Position numbers and translations under genes: made by a program. A model generated the notes under the pieces. It did not search any database. It was given only the letters and a program-made list of their open reading frames with translations, and had not been told where the DNA came from. This document shows, in pieces, positions 1 through 10,000 of a stretch of DNA of 64,000 nucleotides. Origin of the DNA: Amyloporia xantha (taxonomy: Eukaryota > Basidiomycota > Agaricomycetes > Polyporales > Adustoporiaceae). Location: the NCBI GenBank assembly GCA_036971615.1, contig JAYKKR010000016.1:682001-746000 (forward strand). Direction: 5' to 3'. Numbering within the stretch: position 1 is the stretch's first letter; each line of letters opens with the position of its first letter.

Positions 1-289
1 CTCCAAAGGTCCCATTGAGTTTGACAACCGAACCATATTTCTCCCCGAGTTCATACTGGAAGTCCCAGCCGTGCCGGTCGAAAAATTGTCCCAAATTGCC
101 TGTACACCCAGGTCATATATCTTTCACTCGTAGACATAGATACTATCATCAGATACCTTTGGAGAAGGATTGCGGAGGAGGACCGGGGATGTTGTCAAGG
201 GGGGAACGGCCATAGAGCAGCTTGCCGATGCGCCAGACTACCCATAGTGTTCCGCAGAGCAGACTGGTCCGGACGATTTCGAATAGCAT
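1..289 (-). CDS. Cytochrome P450, N-terminal part (runs off left edge)
   Basis: Seen: ATG at 289 opens an exon to 157 encoding a hydrophobic anchor (LLCGTLWVVWRIGKLLY) followed by LDNIPGPPPQSF. The GT donor at 156 and AG acceptor at 100 join it to a second exon (99 to the window edge) beginning GNLGQFFDRHGWDF and containing EKYGSVVKLNGTFG. The proline-rich hinge after a single membrane anchor and the following FDRHGWDF...YG.VVK block are typical of basidiomycete microsomal P450s. The heme-binding cysteine and oxygen-binding helix lie outside the window, so substrate and activity cannot be judged. The protein would sit in the ER membrane and depend on P450 reductase. Family call is confident; subfamily unknown. 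Confidence 0.8.
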
Positions 290-319
290 GACTGCACCGC
301 AATACCCTCCAGGAGTATC

Positions 320-1132
320 TCACACACAAGACAAAACCACAAGAGAATATCGTGTGCATTGCACAAGTACATACGGTGTATATATATTGGCTGGACAGCA
401 TGCTGAGGTACCGACGAGATTGCAAAGTCGCACGTAGGCAATCGGGATGATCGCGCTAAATTTTACCATGGCCAGGCACTGCTGGTCGGCTCCTTCCCCA
501 CACGGAAAGGTGTACCAGGTAGATCCATCAGACGGCTCGAATCTGGTGAATTCCTGGAAAAAATCCCGACGGGAATCGCTCCATTTGACGTGGCGCAGTG
601 CGCACGCATTGTATGTCTTTGACAGGCCCTCCCAAAAAGAGGACATCTCGAGCTCACTTGGCATACTAAGTAATCATATATTGTAAATGGGCCCATAGTC
701 ATGAAGGAGGAGGGCTTGAATCGTGTTGCTGTTGGCCTCCGAGCCTGTTGCGCTCCAGCCTCTGGCGACGGTCAGCCTCTAGGCCATTGATTGCTCTAAC
801 ATAGTACGCAGTTCCAACGACAAATTGCATCGGCCAAGCATCGGCAATCACAAGTTCTATATAGAGTGTTCCTGTATCGACTAGTGATAGGCCGACTCCC
901 ACCAAGTCCACCCAATGATATCCCTTCCATTGAATAGAGCCTCATATCGCTGCTCTGCCGTAGCGCGTATATCGTAGAATGTATCTTCACCATATAACAG
1001 AAGCCTTGAACCCGAAATGGTGTTGTTTTCGCGCAGTTCAAGAACGAAAAGTACCTGATTCTGAGGCTTTCCCGGCGCACCGATGTATCTGGCTTGCTGT
1101 TCAAAAATCACGAGCCACGGAGGTGCCTTCAT
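320..1132 (-). other. Unresolved coding potential, minus strand
   Basis: Two stretches have protein-like composition in different frames. One (1132-881) contains FEQQARYIGAPGKPQNQ; the other (about 940-699) contains DLVGVGLSLVDTGTLYIEL and VIADAWPMQFVVGTAYYVRA. A third frame is open at 664-320. I could not join them at splice sites with consistent phase and recognise no domain. It may be a small intron-rich hypothetical gene upstream of the P450, or a decayed one. Confidence 0.25.
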
Positions 1133-1563
1133 CCGCAGACAGTCGGGCGGTGTCAGCAGGGTTGTGTAAAGCAGTCGGCGAGGTAACAGGAGGGCGAAGA
1201 GTCAAGACTCATTAAATAGCAGAAACAGTTCGGACTTCGACATAGTCCGCAAAGCAAGTTAACGGCCGCAGAAGAGACAATAGACCACAGCGAATAGGTG
1301 GCTACGCAAAGCTCTCACTGATGAGAAGTCAACAAAGACGGTCGGTCAAAGGAGTCCGGGGCTAAGAATATTCAGTGCGAGATCAATGCCGCAATGCCGG
1401 CCATATGAGACGCGACGCACGTGACTTACCGCGTGTCTCGAAGTCGAACATGGATTGCCCGCGAGGTCGTTAGCCCATAGCGACATCGCGATCCCCATCC
1501 TCCTCCTGCGCTGTATATTCCCGGTTTTCCCAAGACTCATCCTGGACATCTTCTAGAAGTGTA
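1133..1563. other. Intergenic, nothing recognised
   Basis: No conserved reading frame or repeat recognised. It forms the upstream region of the J-domain gene that starts at 1564. Confidence 0.5.
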
Positions 1564-2486
1564 ATGGGCCAAATGGCCGCAAGCCGCACATTGTATGATA
1601 TTCTGGGCATCGGGCAAGGTGCCTCGACCGATGCAGGTGGGGGATCTTCCCGAGTGAAAGAGTGCTTGAAGAATCTGACCACAACAATCCAGTCCGCAAG
1701 GCGTATAAGTTAAAGGCGCTCGAGACACATCCTGGTGGGTGGTTGTGGTCAAAATGTGGTGGCATCGAGGTGATCTGACCGTCCGCCAGACAAATTGCCA
1801 CGAGGCGCAAGAGAGGCTGAGATCGCCGCCGCAGAGGCGCGCTTTAGAGAAGTTCGCGCCACTGCTCTGATCACGTAGTGTGTCGCATTGAACAAAGTTT
1901 ACTCCGCGCAGGTTCGAACCGCCTTCGAAGTTCTCAGTGATCCGGCGAAACGACGTGTAAGTCCTCCTTCACGATCACACACGCGGCGGTGATCGTCACG
2001 TCTCTTCACACATTATAGGCCTACGACAATGGGCTCGACTACGTCCGCAGGCAGGTCAATGTAGATGACATGCAAGCTAAGCTTGCACGCGAGCGCGCGG
2101 AGTGGGCCCGCCAGGCAGAACTGCGGCATCAAGAACGGATGCGGGTGCTCCGGGAGGAGATGCGCGCGAGTCAGAAGCGCTACCAAGAGACCATGGCGAA
2201 AGCAGAACTGCGATACCAGGAGAGGATGCAGACGATGGAGGAGGAACTGCGGTCGAAGAGGGAGGTAGAGCGTCAGGCAGAGGGTACCATGAGTGAGAAC
2301 TACACTCTTGCCGATGAAATATTAAGCGAGCTCAGGAGAATGAGTCCGGAATGGGAAATGCGGAGGCAAGAGGTTTTGCGAGTAAGCTGACTTTCCTCAT
2401 TATCAGAAGTGGGGACTGACCACCGCTGTTTGCAGCGACGAGCCGAAAGATTGAGAGCGGAAGAAAGGGCTCGCATGAAGGTGTAA
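1564..2486 (+). CDS. J-domain (DnaJ-type) co-chaperone with coiled-coil tail
   Basis: Six exons (1564-1636, 1693-1734, 1790-1851, 1912-1956, 2019-2381, 2436-2486) close in frame to 211 residues. The N-terminus is a J domain: SRTLYDILGIGQGAS (helix I), AVRKAYKLKALETHPDK (helix II and the HPD loop that stimulates Hsp70 ATPase), EARFREVRTAFEVLSDPAKR (helix III), then AYDNGLDY. The HPD codons are split by the intron at 1735-1789. The third intron uses a weak donor (GTTCGC at 1852), chosen because it alone restores helix III. The rest is a charged coiled coil rich in Arg, Glu and Gln. J domain plus coiled coil resembles DNAJC17/Cwf23-type splicing-associated proteins, but I see no RNA-recognition motif, so that is inference. 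Start is 1564 or the in-frame ATG at 1573. Confidence 0.85.
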
Positions 2487-2702
2487 GAACAAAGTTGTAC
2501 TTCTAGCGACCGCCATCGTGTCGCCTAGACTTTATTCCGGTATTTAACGGACACTGACCTATCAGATTATCGAATTTGATTCCTTCCTGTTGTACATTGA
2601 GCAAGCATAAGAAACACTAGCAGACATGCGGACTGCTTTGTAGGTCCATATCAGTGCATGCGTTTGATAGAGGTATACTTCCAGTTCCTTGTCACACTTA
2701 CC

Positions 2703-3305
2703 CTATGCGGCTCCCAAAGCCTTTAGGCGGCTCTTCGCAATCCTCCCAACATCTACCACTGCCCTTTCCAGCTCCTTCTTCCACTCTTCTCCTCCAACCT
2801 GCACGCTGCCTAGACTGTCCACCACAGGCTGATCTGCGCTCAACGACGGCTCGATCTCCAGAACGCCTTCCATCTCGTCCTTGATCACCGTCTTCGACCT
2901 TCCGTTGACAAAAGTGATGTACCGCAAGCCCGGATAACGATGCTCGTAGCATGCGTTGAGGTGGGCAAGGCGTGCGAGGACTTCGGGAGGCGTGGCCGCC
3001 GCTGCTTGCTCTTTGGCACTCAGGTGCGAGAGACCCTTGACCTCACCGATGCGCGGATGGCCCGCTATGAATTGCGCCTTCAGATCGTCATTCCAGGTCG
3101 ATATCACGTCGAGGGAGGCATCTATGACTTCGGAGTAGCTGGTGATCGGGCGGGATGATGATGAAATGTACGACACGAGACCGGGCACGAGATCGGAGAA
3201 GAGCGTTGGCGATGATTCGAAGAGAGTGGCGAGGGCCTTCGCTGCTGCACTATCAGGTTCAGCGGTGCTGGAGAGCACGTCCTCCAGGGGCGGCAGAGCA
3301 GACAT
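2703..3305 (-). CDS. OHCU decarboxylase (ureide pathway)
   Basis: A single uninterrupted frame of 200 codons from a true ATG at 3305. It carries the family signature FIAGHPRIGE at about residues 82-91, containing the catalytic histidine, followed by LSHLSAKEQAAA, LNACYEHRYPGLRYITFVNG and a C-terminal amphipathic helix. The enzyme decarboxylates 2-oxo-4-hydroxy-4-carboxy-5-ureidoimidazoline to S-allantoin, the last step of urate oxidation after urate oxidase and HIU hydrolase. Fungal versions use the same OHCU_decarbox fold as animal URAD. Length fits the family. The last residues (LKALGAA) do not form a clear SKL/SRL-type peroxisomal signal. It diverges from the gene at 3661 across a 355-bp gap that should hold both promoters. 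Confidence 0.9.
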   Translation of the reverse strand: MSALPPLEDVLSSTAEPDSAAAKALATLFESSPTLFSDLVPGLVSYISSSSRPITSYSEVIDASLDVISTWNDDLKAQFIAGHPRIGEVKGLSHLSAKEQAAAATPPEVLARLAHLNACYEHRYPGLRYITFVNGRSKTVIKDEMEGVLEIEPSLSADQPVVDSLGSVQVGGEEWKKELERAVVDVGRIAKSRLKALGAA

Positions 3306-3660
3306 GCTGGTACAATCTGATCATGGGCGTGCCGTCACTGTCTCGTAAATGAGATGGGTGCATCCTGGTCACACGCCACAATCACGGTTTGCCTTTAAGA
3401 TTTGGCCTGGAGTTGTGGCCACTTCCCTCTTATCTCATGGAATTTGGACCCTGCTGACTATAGACAACTGCGGAGGTCCTTCTGACTCCTTGTACCGACT
3501 GGGACCAACATCATGATCTCGGATTGCTCGGAGCAGCCGAGATCAAGTAAGGTATTGCTACAATGGTCTCGATGTGTGTACATATTTGCGCGTACCCCGC
3601 GCAACTAGCATATCTGCCTCGTGCCCCGCATCGCTCTGAACCCGTTCCTCCAAACGAGTT
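3306..3660. other. Divergent intergenic region
   Basis: A 355-bp gap between two divergent start codons. No ORF or repeat seen; presumed promoters of both flanking genes. Confidence 0.5.
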
Positions 3661-4606
3661 ATGAGGCGATCCATCGACGCGCCCTCTGTGCTGTCCAGCG
3701 ACGACCTGTCCGACTACGATGTCATCTCGGACGGACACCGGTCCCTCGAGTCGAGCATCGCAGACCTCAGTCACGTGGATACAGACGCAGCGGACTTACG
3801 CGAGCCGTCTCCGTTACAAGCAGCGAGGGACAGATTCGACACGGTAGCATTGAGTGCGAGCGACATTCAGACATATGTCCAACGGGCGGTTCCAACCGCA
3901 GCAAGTGCGAAATGGAACAGCGACGGCGAAACAAGGACCGTCAGAGTATACGTCGATGGCATATTTGATCCGTTCCAAGCCAGGTGAGCACGCGAGCACC
4001 CGGCGTGAATTAGTGCGATGCTCACCTCAATTAAGAGACGCTCTACAATTGCGACAAGCCAAATTGGCCTTCCCCTCTGTGCACCTGATGGTGGGCGTAT
4101 TTGCCGACGACCTCTGTGAATCCCACAAGACGCCCATAATATGGGCGCATGTCGACAGATGTGAGGTGCTGCGCCACTGTCGCTGGGTGGATGAAGTGGT
4201 GCCAGACGCGCCTTGGACATTAGACGAGAAATTCCTCCGCGGGAAGAGAATCGACTTCGTTGCCATTGACGAGGGATCCTCCGTGAATCCCGCATGCGAC
4301 AAGGAGAGGCTGAAAGGCTACGATCTCGTGAAGAGTCTTCGTACGCAGGTTCCTGTTCCCAAGTGTACAGATTCTGATGCGTGGTGCGATACAGGTAAAG
4401 CCATCCCGACGAGGAGAACTACAGTCCTGATGCCAATAGAGCCAAGAGGTCTTTCGTTGTTCGTGGAATCGACCAGGGGTACGCTTAGGGGTGCCAATAC
4501 ACCGGCAGCTACACGGGCCACCATCAGGACCAATGACGACGAGTCGGATGCAAGCCCATTCGAAGAACCTAAGTTGGACCAGTTTGGAACAGGATACGGC
4601 ATTTGA
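3661..4606 (+). CDS. Phosphocholine cytidylyltransferase-like protein lacking HxGH
   Basis: Three exons (3661-3983, 4036-4340, 4395-4606) give 279 residues. An acidic Ser-rich N-terminus leads to VRVYVDGIFDPF, then LQLRQAKLAFPSVHLMVGV, CEVLRHCRWVDEVVPDAPW, LRGKRIDFVAIDE and KAIPTRRTT, an unmistakable CTP:phosphocholine cytidylyltransferase scaffold. In active enzymes FD.F is followed by HxGH, which binds CTP phosphates; here the aligned residues are Q-A-R-D. The RTEGISTS motif is also lost (RTTVLMPIEP), as is the DD.Y segment before it. The exon 1 junction (donor 3984, acceptor 4035) falls exactly at this motif, so a missed alternative splice could in principle matter, but no HxGH can be read in the intron in any frame. 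The usual membrane-binding amphipathic helix is not evident. I infer a catalytically dead paralogue or a gene in decay. Confidence 0.8.
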
Positions 4607-4866
4607 TGACGGTGATCAATATTCGAGAGTGGACCTTTGTAAATATCGGACAGAGTATGGACAGACGTCGGAATGGAGGATAGTCTCATGCTTCAGATTT
4701 TCCTGTATCGTCGAAAGCTGTGCGGCCAAAGGCGAGTAAGGTCCTACTCGACATCGAGCCCTCGAGGTGAAGAATTTCAAACTTAAGCGCTCATGCAACC
4801 CACTGATCGAGTATACAGAATTGCCTAATTGGGAAGGCGCGGATGTACTCCTCAACTGGTTTACAA
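4607..4866. other. Gap between CCT-like gene and Helitron end
   Basis: No conserved coding sequence. The Helitron 3' terminus abuts the A at 4866, which on the minus strand is the T expected just after a Helitron. Confidence 0.5.
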
Positions 4867-4893
4867 CTAGCGTAGACCCGTGCTTCGCACGGG
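4867..4893 (-). repeat. Helitron 3' terminal hairpin and CTAG end
   Basis: Inverted arms CCCGTGC (4877-4883) and GCACGGG (4887-4893) with loop TTC, a six-base spacer, then CTAG (4867-4870). This structure acts as the rolling-circle termination signal in Helitrons. Confidence 0.85.
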
Positions 4894-5138
4894 GATCATG
4901 CTTGTAAGCCTTATTGGAGTCGAGCGCACTTGCGTTCTGAGTAATGTAGGTAATAATCCTGTACATTGCGCTAGTAGACGGATAGTATTTCTCATGCTAG
5001 TGAATGGGAATTCAATACATGGCGGCACTGCGTGTTTTCTAGAACTAAACTCCGGTAATGTAGCATTGAAGACGAAATGGAGAAAAGGAAAGAAAAGAAT
5101 CCGGTGAGCCAAAACAAAGGGTAGGATATCGAGTGAGC

Positions 5139-6216
5139 CTATTGGCCTGCGAGAGTTCCCTCAGAGGTCCCGCGTCTTGCACGTTTTGGTGCTGGCGAAG
5201 GCGATTGACTACCCGTGCTTGTCTCGGGTGTAGAAGAACGGCCGAACGTGAATTTTCTTTTTGCCGATTTGTCGGGTGCTGGAAGCATAGTTATGCATTA
5301 GTAATAGTATGAGGAAAGGGAGAATTGTACTTACTGTTGGATTTTGGAGGTGTGACGTATCCAACGAAAGAGCAAGCCAAAATTTCGAGAACAAACCTTA
5401 ATGGCTGGCGGTCGGGGCCACGAAGGACATCGATCAGTCGTCCGTTGACCCACACGATCCGCCTTACAGGAGGCAAAGGAACTTTCTTCTCCTTGTCGTT
5501 CTTTGACTTGAATTTATTGAGTTCGAACTGTGCTCGGATTGGAAGTGGCAGGCAGGCAGCACCCTTCAGGTTCGGAAAGAACGATGTGTACTGTGTTGCA
5601 TCGAAGTCGTAGGTGAAGTTTCTGTCATCTACCGCTGTCACCATACCACACGCCGTAATGACAGCATGAGTATCTACGTTGATAGCTGATATACCTGAGA
5701 TTGGCGAGAGCTCATCAAACAGTCAGTATGATCAGGGGCTGTAAAGCGACATGATGATGACATACCTCGTGAATGTCACCTATGATAGCAATATCGGCAT
5801 CATTGTCAAGCTTCCTGTCCAAGTCTGAATCGTCGTCAAGCTTCCTTTCCGAGTCTGCATCAGTGCGGTAGAGCGGCGCTCCTTGTCTCCATTTGGTTAT
5901 CTGAAAAATAGTTCTCGTTCAGCTATCATTTTGGCTATGAGAGAATTAACTCGACACTTACCGCTGCACTGATTATAGCAAACACTCCGGGTTCACAGTC
6001 GTCAAACGTGTAGTTTTGTCGATTAAAGTATCGCAGGCACGCCGAGACACCAACTTCACTACCAGGCAAAAAGAGCTGGCAGTCAAAGATCAAGTGGAGG
6101 CGAGATTCAGGCATCGTGCGGACACTGGTATAAACGGCAATACCAGATAGAGTAGCACCAGTAGGCCCAGAGAGAGGTCCAGTCGTAGTGATTTCAGCGC
6201 TATCGTTGTATGACAT
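5139..6216 (-). CDS. Uncharacterised Helitron passenger protein, possible ssDNA-binding
   Basis: Four exons (6216-5962, 5900-5766, 5710-5335, 5278-5139) join in phase to 301 residues starting MSYNDSAEI. An upstream in-frame ATG at 6273 would add 19 residues but lies only about 10 bases from a TATA box, so 6216 is preferred. Recognisable blocks are LHLIFDCQLFLPG, YTFDDCEPGVFAIISA, an acidic stretch with a 10-residue tandem duplication (SERKLDDDSD / LDRKLDNDAD), then ELSPISGISAINVDTHAVI, TACGMVTAVDDRNFTYDFD and RRIVWVNGRLIDVL. The Ser/Pro-rich tail contains the basic patch APKRARRG, a possible nuclear signal. No family identified. The beta-rich pattern would fit an OB-type fold, and plant Helitrons carry RPA-like genes, but both points are inference. 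It sits inside the Helitron, co-oriented with RepHel, between that gene and the 3' hairpin. Confidence 0.65.
5801..5860. repeat. Two 30-bp tandem units inside exon 2 of the passenger gene
   Basis: Units 5801-5830 and 5831-5860 share GTCAAGCTTCCT and most other positions. They encode an in-frame duplication of ten acidic/basic residues. Confidence 0.8.
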
Positions 6217-6280
6217 AGTAGAGAATGGGAAACAGAGAGCTCGAGAGGAATTGTTGAGCTGAGACGGCCTCATCAGCAGC

Positions 6281-6290
6281 CTTTTATATT
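6281..6290 (-). promoter_or_regulatory. TATA box of the Helitron passenger gene
   Basis: Minus strand reads AATATAAAAG. Transcription about 30 bases downstream (near 6250) would exclude the ATG at 6273 and favour the start at 6216. Confidence 0.5.
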
Positions 6291-7020
6291 TGGGTGCCGG
6301 GCTGCTGATTCATCTGAGTTGTGAGGCTGTTCCCTTTGGCGGAGCTGATCCCGAATTCGCCAGAATGTAGCAGAAGCTGCGAGGACCGACACAGTAACAT
6401 CGGTGATGCGTATGCCGACAGTGGCAAGCTCAAACCAAGATCTGCTCACGTGATCGCGTTGCCCCGATATGTTAGATGTCTGTACTGAAAACTGTAGCAG
6501 CAATCAGACAATCAGCACATAAGTTTTTGCTGGGAATGTGTTGCTATACTATTCCAGAGCCACAATATAGACTGTATAGACCTTAGACTATAACGCCCCG
6601 ACTTCCTTGCATGAAACTTTGAGACGATGCACCAGCGCTGTAGCCAAATATGGAAGAGTCATGTGACATGGGACGTAGCCTTCCCTAGCGCGTTCAATGT
6701 TCGTCTCCTGGTGCAAACTCAAGACGCTAACGGGACACTAAGTAAGCACACATCGAACATATGATAAATTCTGAGATACTGAATACAAATTGAATATCCT
6801 GCTGTATCTGTAGTGCTGCTGAGCAGCCTGAGCCTGGGTTCAATCCTGGCCGCTGGTCGGCTTCTAGTAGCTAGAGTATCAGACCGCCGTCGAAAATAGT
6901 ACATTGCAAGTTGGTCAAAATCAGGACTGGGATATACAACTATAGTCAAGTTTAAAAAGGTATCATTAGCCAATTCTGAATTGTATAATCTTACTGATAA
7001 GAGAAACTGTGACATACTCT
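6291..7020. other. Helitron interior between the two genes
   Basis: About 730 bp without recognisable coding sequence; short minus-strand frames at 6503-6291 and 7015-6719 show no conserved motif. It should contain the RepHel 3' UTR and the passenger-gene promoter. Confidence 0.5.
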
Positions 7021-10000
7021 TTAGTCGATCAATACTTGCTTATAAACAATGTTCTTTGTAGTTGGGTTATCCATGACATTGTCCGGAAGCAGGATCTTAA
7101 TATGTTGACTCGATGTAACTCTCGAGAGTGCAACATATAGCTGGCCATGCGTAAAAACTGGAATCCGAAGGTCGACACCAACATACTTTGCAGATTGTCC
7201 CTGAGCTTTGTTTATGGTAAGTGCGAATGCCAGCCGCACAGGAAACTGTCGGCGTTGGAGCGTGAAGGTGAATTCACCCTCAGAGTCTGCAGGGGACGTG
7301 GTGATGCGTGGAATGAAGGCAATTTCACCATCATGGTCTCCACCGATGAGGCGCACTTCTAGAAGGCGTTCAGACATATTGAGGAGGATCATTCGGGCAC
7401 CATTACAAAGGCCTTGGTTGGGAGCAAGATTGCGAAGAAGAATCAATGGACATCCTTTCTTCAGATGAAGCTCACCAGGAGGAAGTCCGGATGCATGTAA
7501 AGAGCGAAGGAATTCTGCAGGAATTGGTGGGTTTGATTCTTCTCGTCCATTTGCTCCAAGAACGGTATCAGCGCTAAGGAAGATCTTCTCCTCCCCTGTC
7601 ATTTGTTCAAGGATGTGATTGTTGATCATTTCAACTTCATCGTTACGGGGTGCCAGAATCATTCGATTAAGGAAGTATTCTGGTGGAGGAGGAGGATTCG
7701 AGTTGATATTGGGATAAATGAAAGCAATGAGATCGTCAAGTGTTGCCACTGTTATCTCTGGAGGTATGGGCATCGAGTCTGTCTCATCATTATATTTTCC
7801 ATGACCAACATCCAGAAGCCACTGTGAAAAGACATGAGACCCCATATCATGTTCGAGACGCATGTTTCGTTGCAGTCGCAGTATGTGGATTTCCCTCCAG
7901 AGATGTGACTTTTGTAAACATGCTGCAATAATTTCTTCTCTACCACCTCGAGGAATGACAGGCAGGATTTGTTGATAGTCACCTCCAAAAATGACTGTGA
8001 TACCACCAAATGGAGAATCATTGTCACGAATGTCCCGCAGAGTTCTGTCGACCGCCTCTGCTGCAAACCGATGCTGCATTGTTATCTCATCCCAGATGAT
8101 GAGGTGTACCAAGCGTAGCATTTCGGCTAGTGGGCTCTCTTTCTTTACAGAGCAAAGAGATTCGTTGGTCAGTCCTTCCACTGGAATCCGAAATGTTGAG
8201 TGTGCTGTTCGTCCTCCAGGTAGCAACAATGCAGCAATGCCAGACGATGCGACACAGAGGACAATCCAACCTTCACTTCTAACACGGTGGCAGAGGACCT
8301 TATATAAAAATGTTTTTCCTGTGCCACCTGGTCCGTTGAGAAAGAAGTGTTGACCATCCTGGGTGATGATTGAGGTGAGCAGGGAATTGAAAGCATTGTG
8401 TTGCTCTGGATTTAGAAGAGGAATAAGATCTTCAGCTTGGGTGCGCTCCCGATCAGCATCGTATGCAAGCTGTTCTGCAATATAGCGGTTACCAAGACGT
8501 TCCTCCCACCGATGCTGGGGAGTTGGAAGATGAAAATCCCTAAGAGACCGGCCAGATTGCTGAAGTATCCTGTCCAAGAGAAAAAGTCCATAATCATAGA
8601 TTTCCTCTTCTGATGGATGCTGCCTGCCAAGAGTGTGAAGTTGATGGGCCAGATCATCACAAATATGCATGCGAAAATCATTCCAGAGTGCTTCAGGTCG
8701 AGTTGGATTACAAAAGATGAGAATGACTGCAAAAAGATGACGCAGTCGGCTACCTGTCTGCATGTGGGCACCTTCCGCAAGGCACTGTCGCCACTCGCCA
8801 TCATCTGCAAGAAGGCCTAGAGCAATACATGCATCTCGAAATGATTCATGCAGAACACCATCGACAGTCCGCAGGTCCTCAAATGATTGTGGGCCTTTGA
8901 CAACTGTAAGCAGAGTACGGAGGTAAAACCGTTCACCTGCATTTGGAGGAACAAAGTGCATCCTTCCAATTGAGGCTCCCCGCTGTCGTATAACCCAGAC
9001 CTTCTGCTTTTGCTTCCATGTGAAGTGTTTTGGAAAGTCCTGATAAGTGTACTGATGGGCAAGAGCACCAAGGGGTCCTCTGTCTGCATTTGCAGCAAAG
9101 AACGCAGTGAGCATAGTCTTTTCATTTGTTGCCCGTTCAAGAATCTGTTCAAGAGTTTCTGTGGGATCATAAGTAACCATGTGTTGTCCAGGAAGATGAA
9201 CCTGTAGGCGAACAACAGATGGATTGCGACCATGCAAGTGAAAATGGTAGATTCGCCATATAGCTTCTGCAGCTGACACATAGCGAGCATCCATATAGAG
9301 CTGGATCTCGTCTTGTTTATTGATTTCCATTGTCGCTCGATCATGACCTTTGTAGATGTATTTGTTGACATACTTCAGAGAAGCGAATGAGACAGCAGAC
9401 TCAACATTGATATGACAATCATATCGAGCAGATAAATATGGGGAGTACGGAACAATCCAGCGATTGTCAAGATCATGTCCCCGGACATGAAACTTATGAC
9501 CATCCATGGGCCGCTGATAAAGTGGGTATCCATCACCATCCAGTGTAGTGAAAGGTTGGAAGGGTTTGGGATAGCCCCTGATACAGCGTCCATTCTCCAT
9601 GCAAGGGGAATTTGGATTAAGACTTCCGCATGGACCATGAACCATGCACCGCCTGACAGTTTCAAAGAGTAACTTCTCTGAAGTTGGATCTGGCCAAGTT
9701 GCACGAATACATGAGTCGATATCATGTGTATCACGTAGTTTGAATGGTTCTTCCAGGAAGATGAGCAAATGCATATGAGGCAGACCCCGCTTCTGAAACT
9801 CAATGGTGTAGACATGTGCGACAGCTCTTCCAAATATTCCATCAGAGAGAATTTCACGCAATAGTGCTTCCTTCTTGAGCTGGAACACTCGAGCGACTAA
9901 GTCTGGACGGTCTGCAGCTGTCTCGCCTGGACGCAGCTGATTTTTGATCTCAGGCCATTCAGGATTTGCTGTCATAGTGAGGAAGATATCAATCTTCTTG

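Noticed and set aside
6780..6860. tRNA-like T-arm (GGTTCAATCC) inside the Helitron
   Set aside because: The flanking bases do not pair as a T stem and no acceptor stem or anticodon arm can be folded in the right spacing on either strand.
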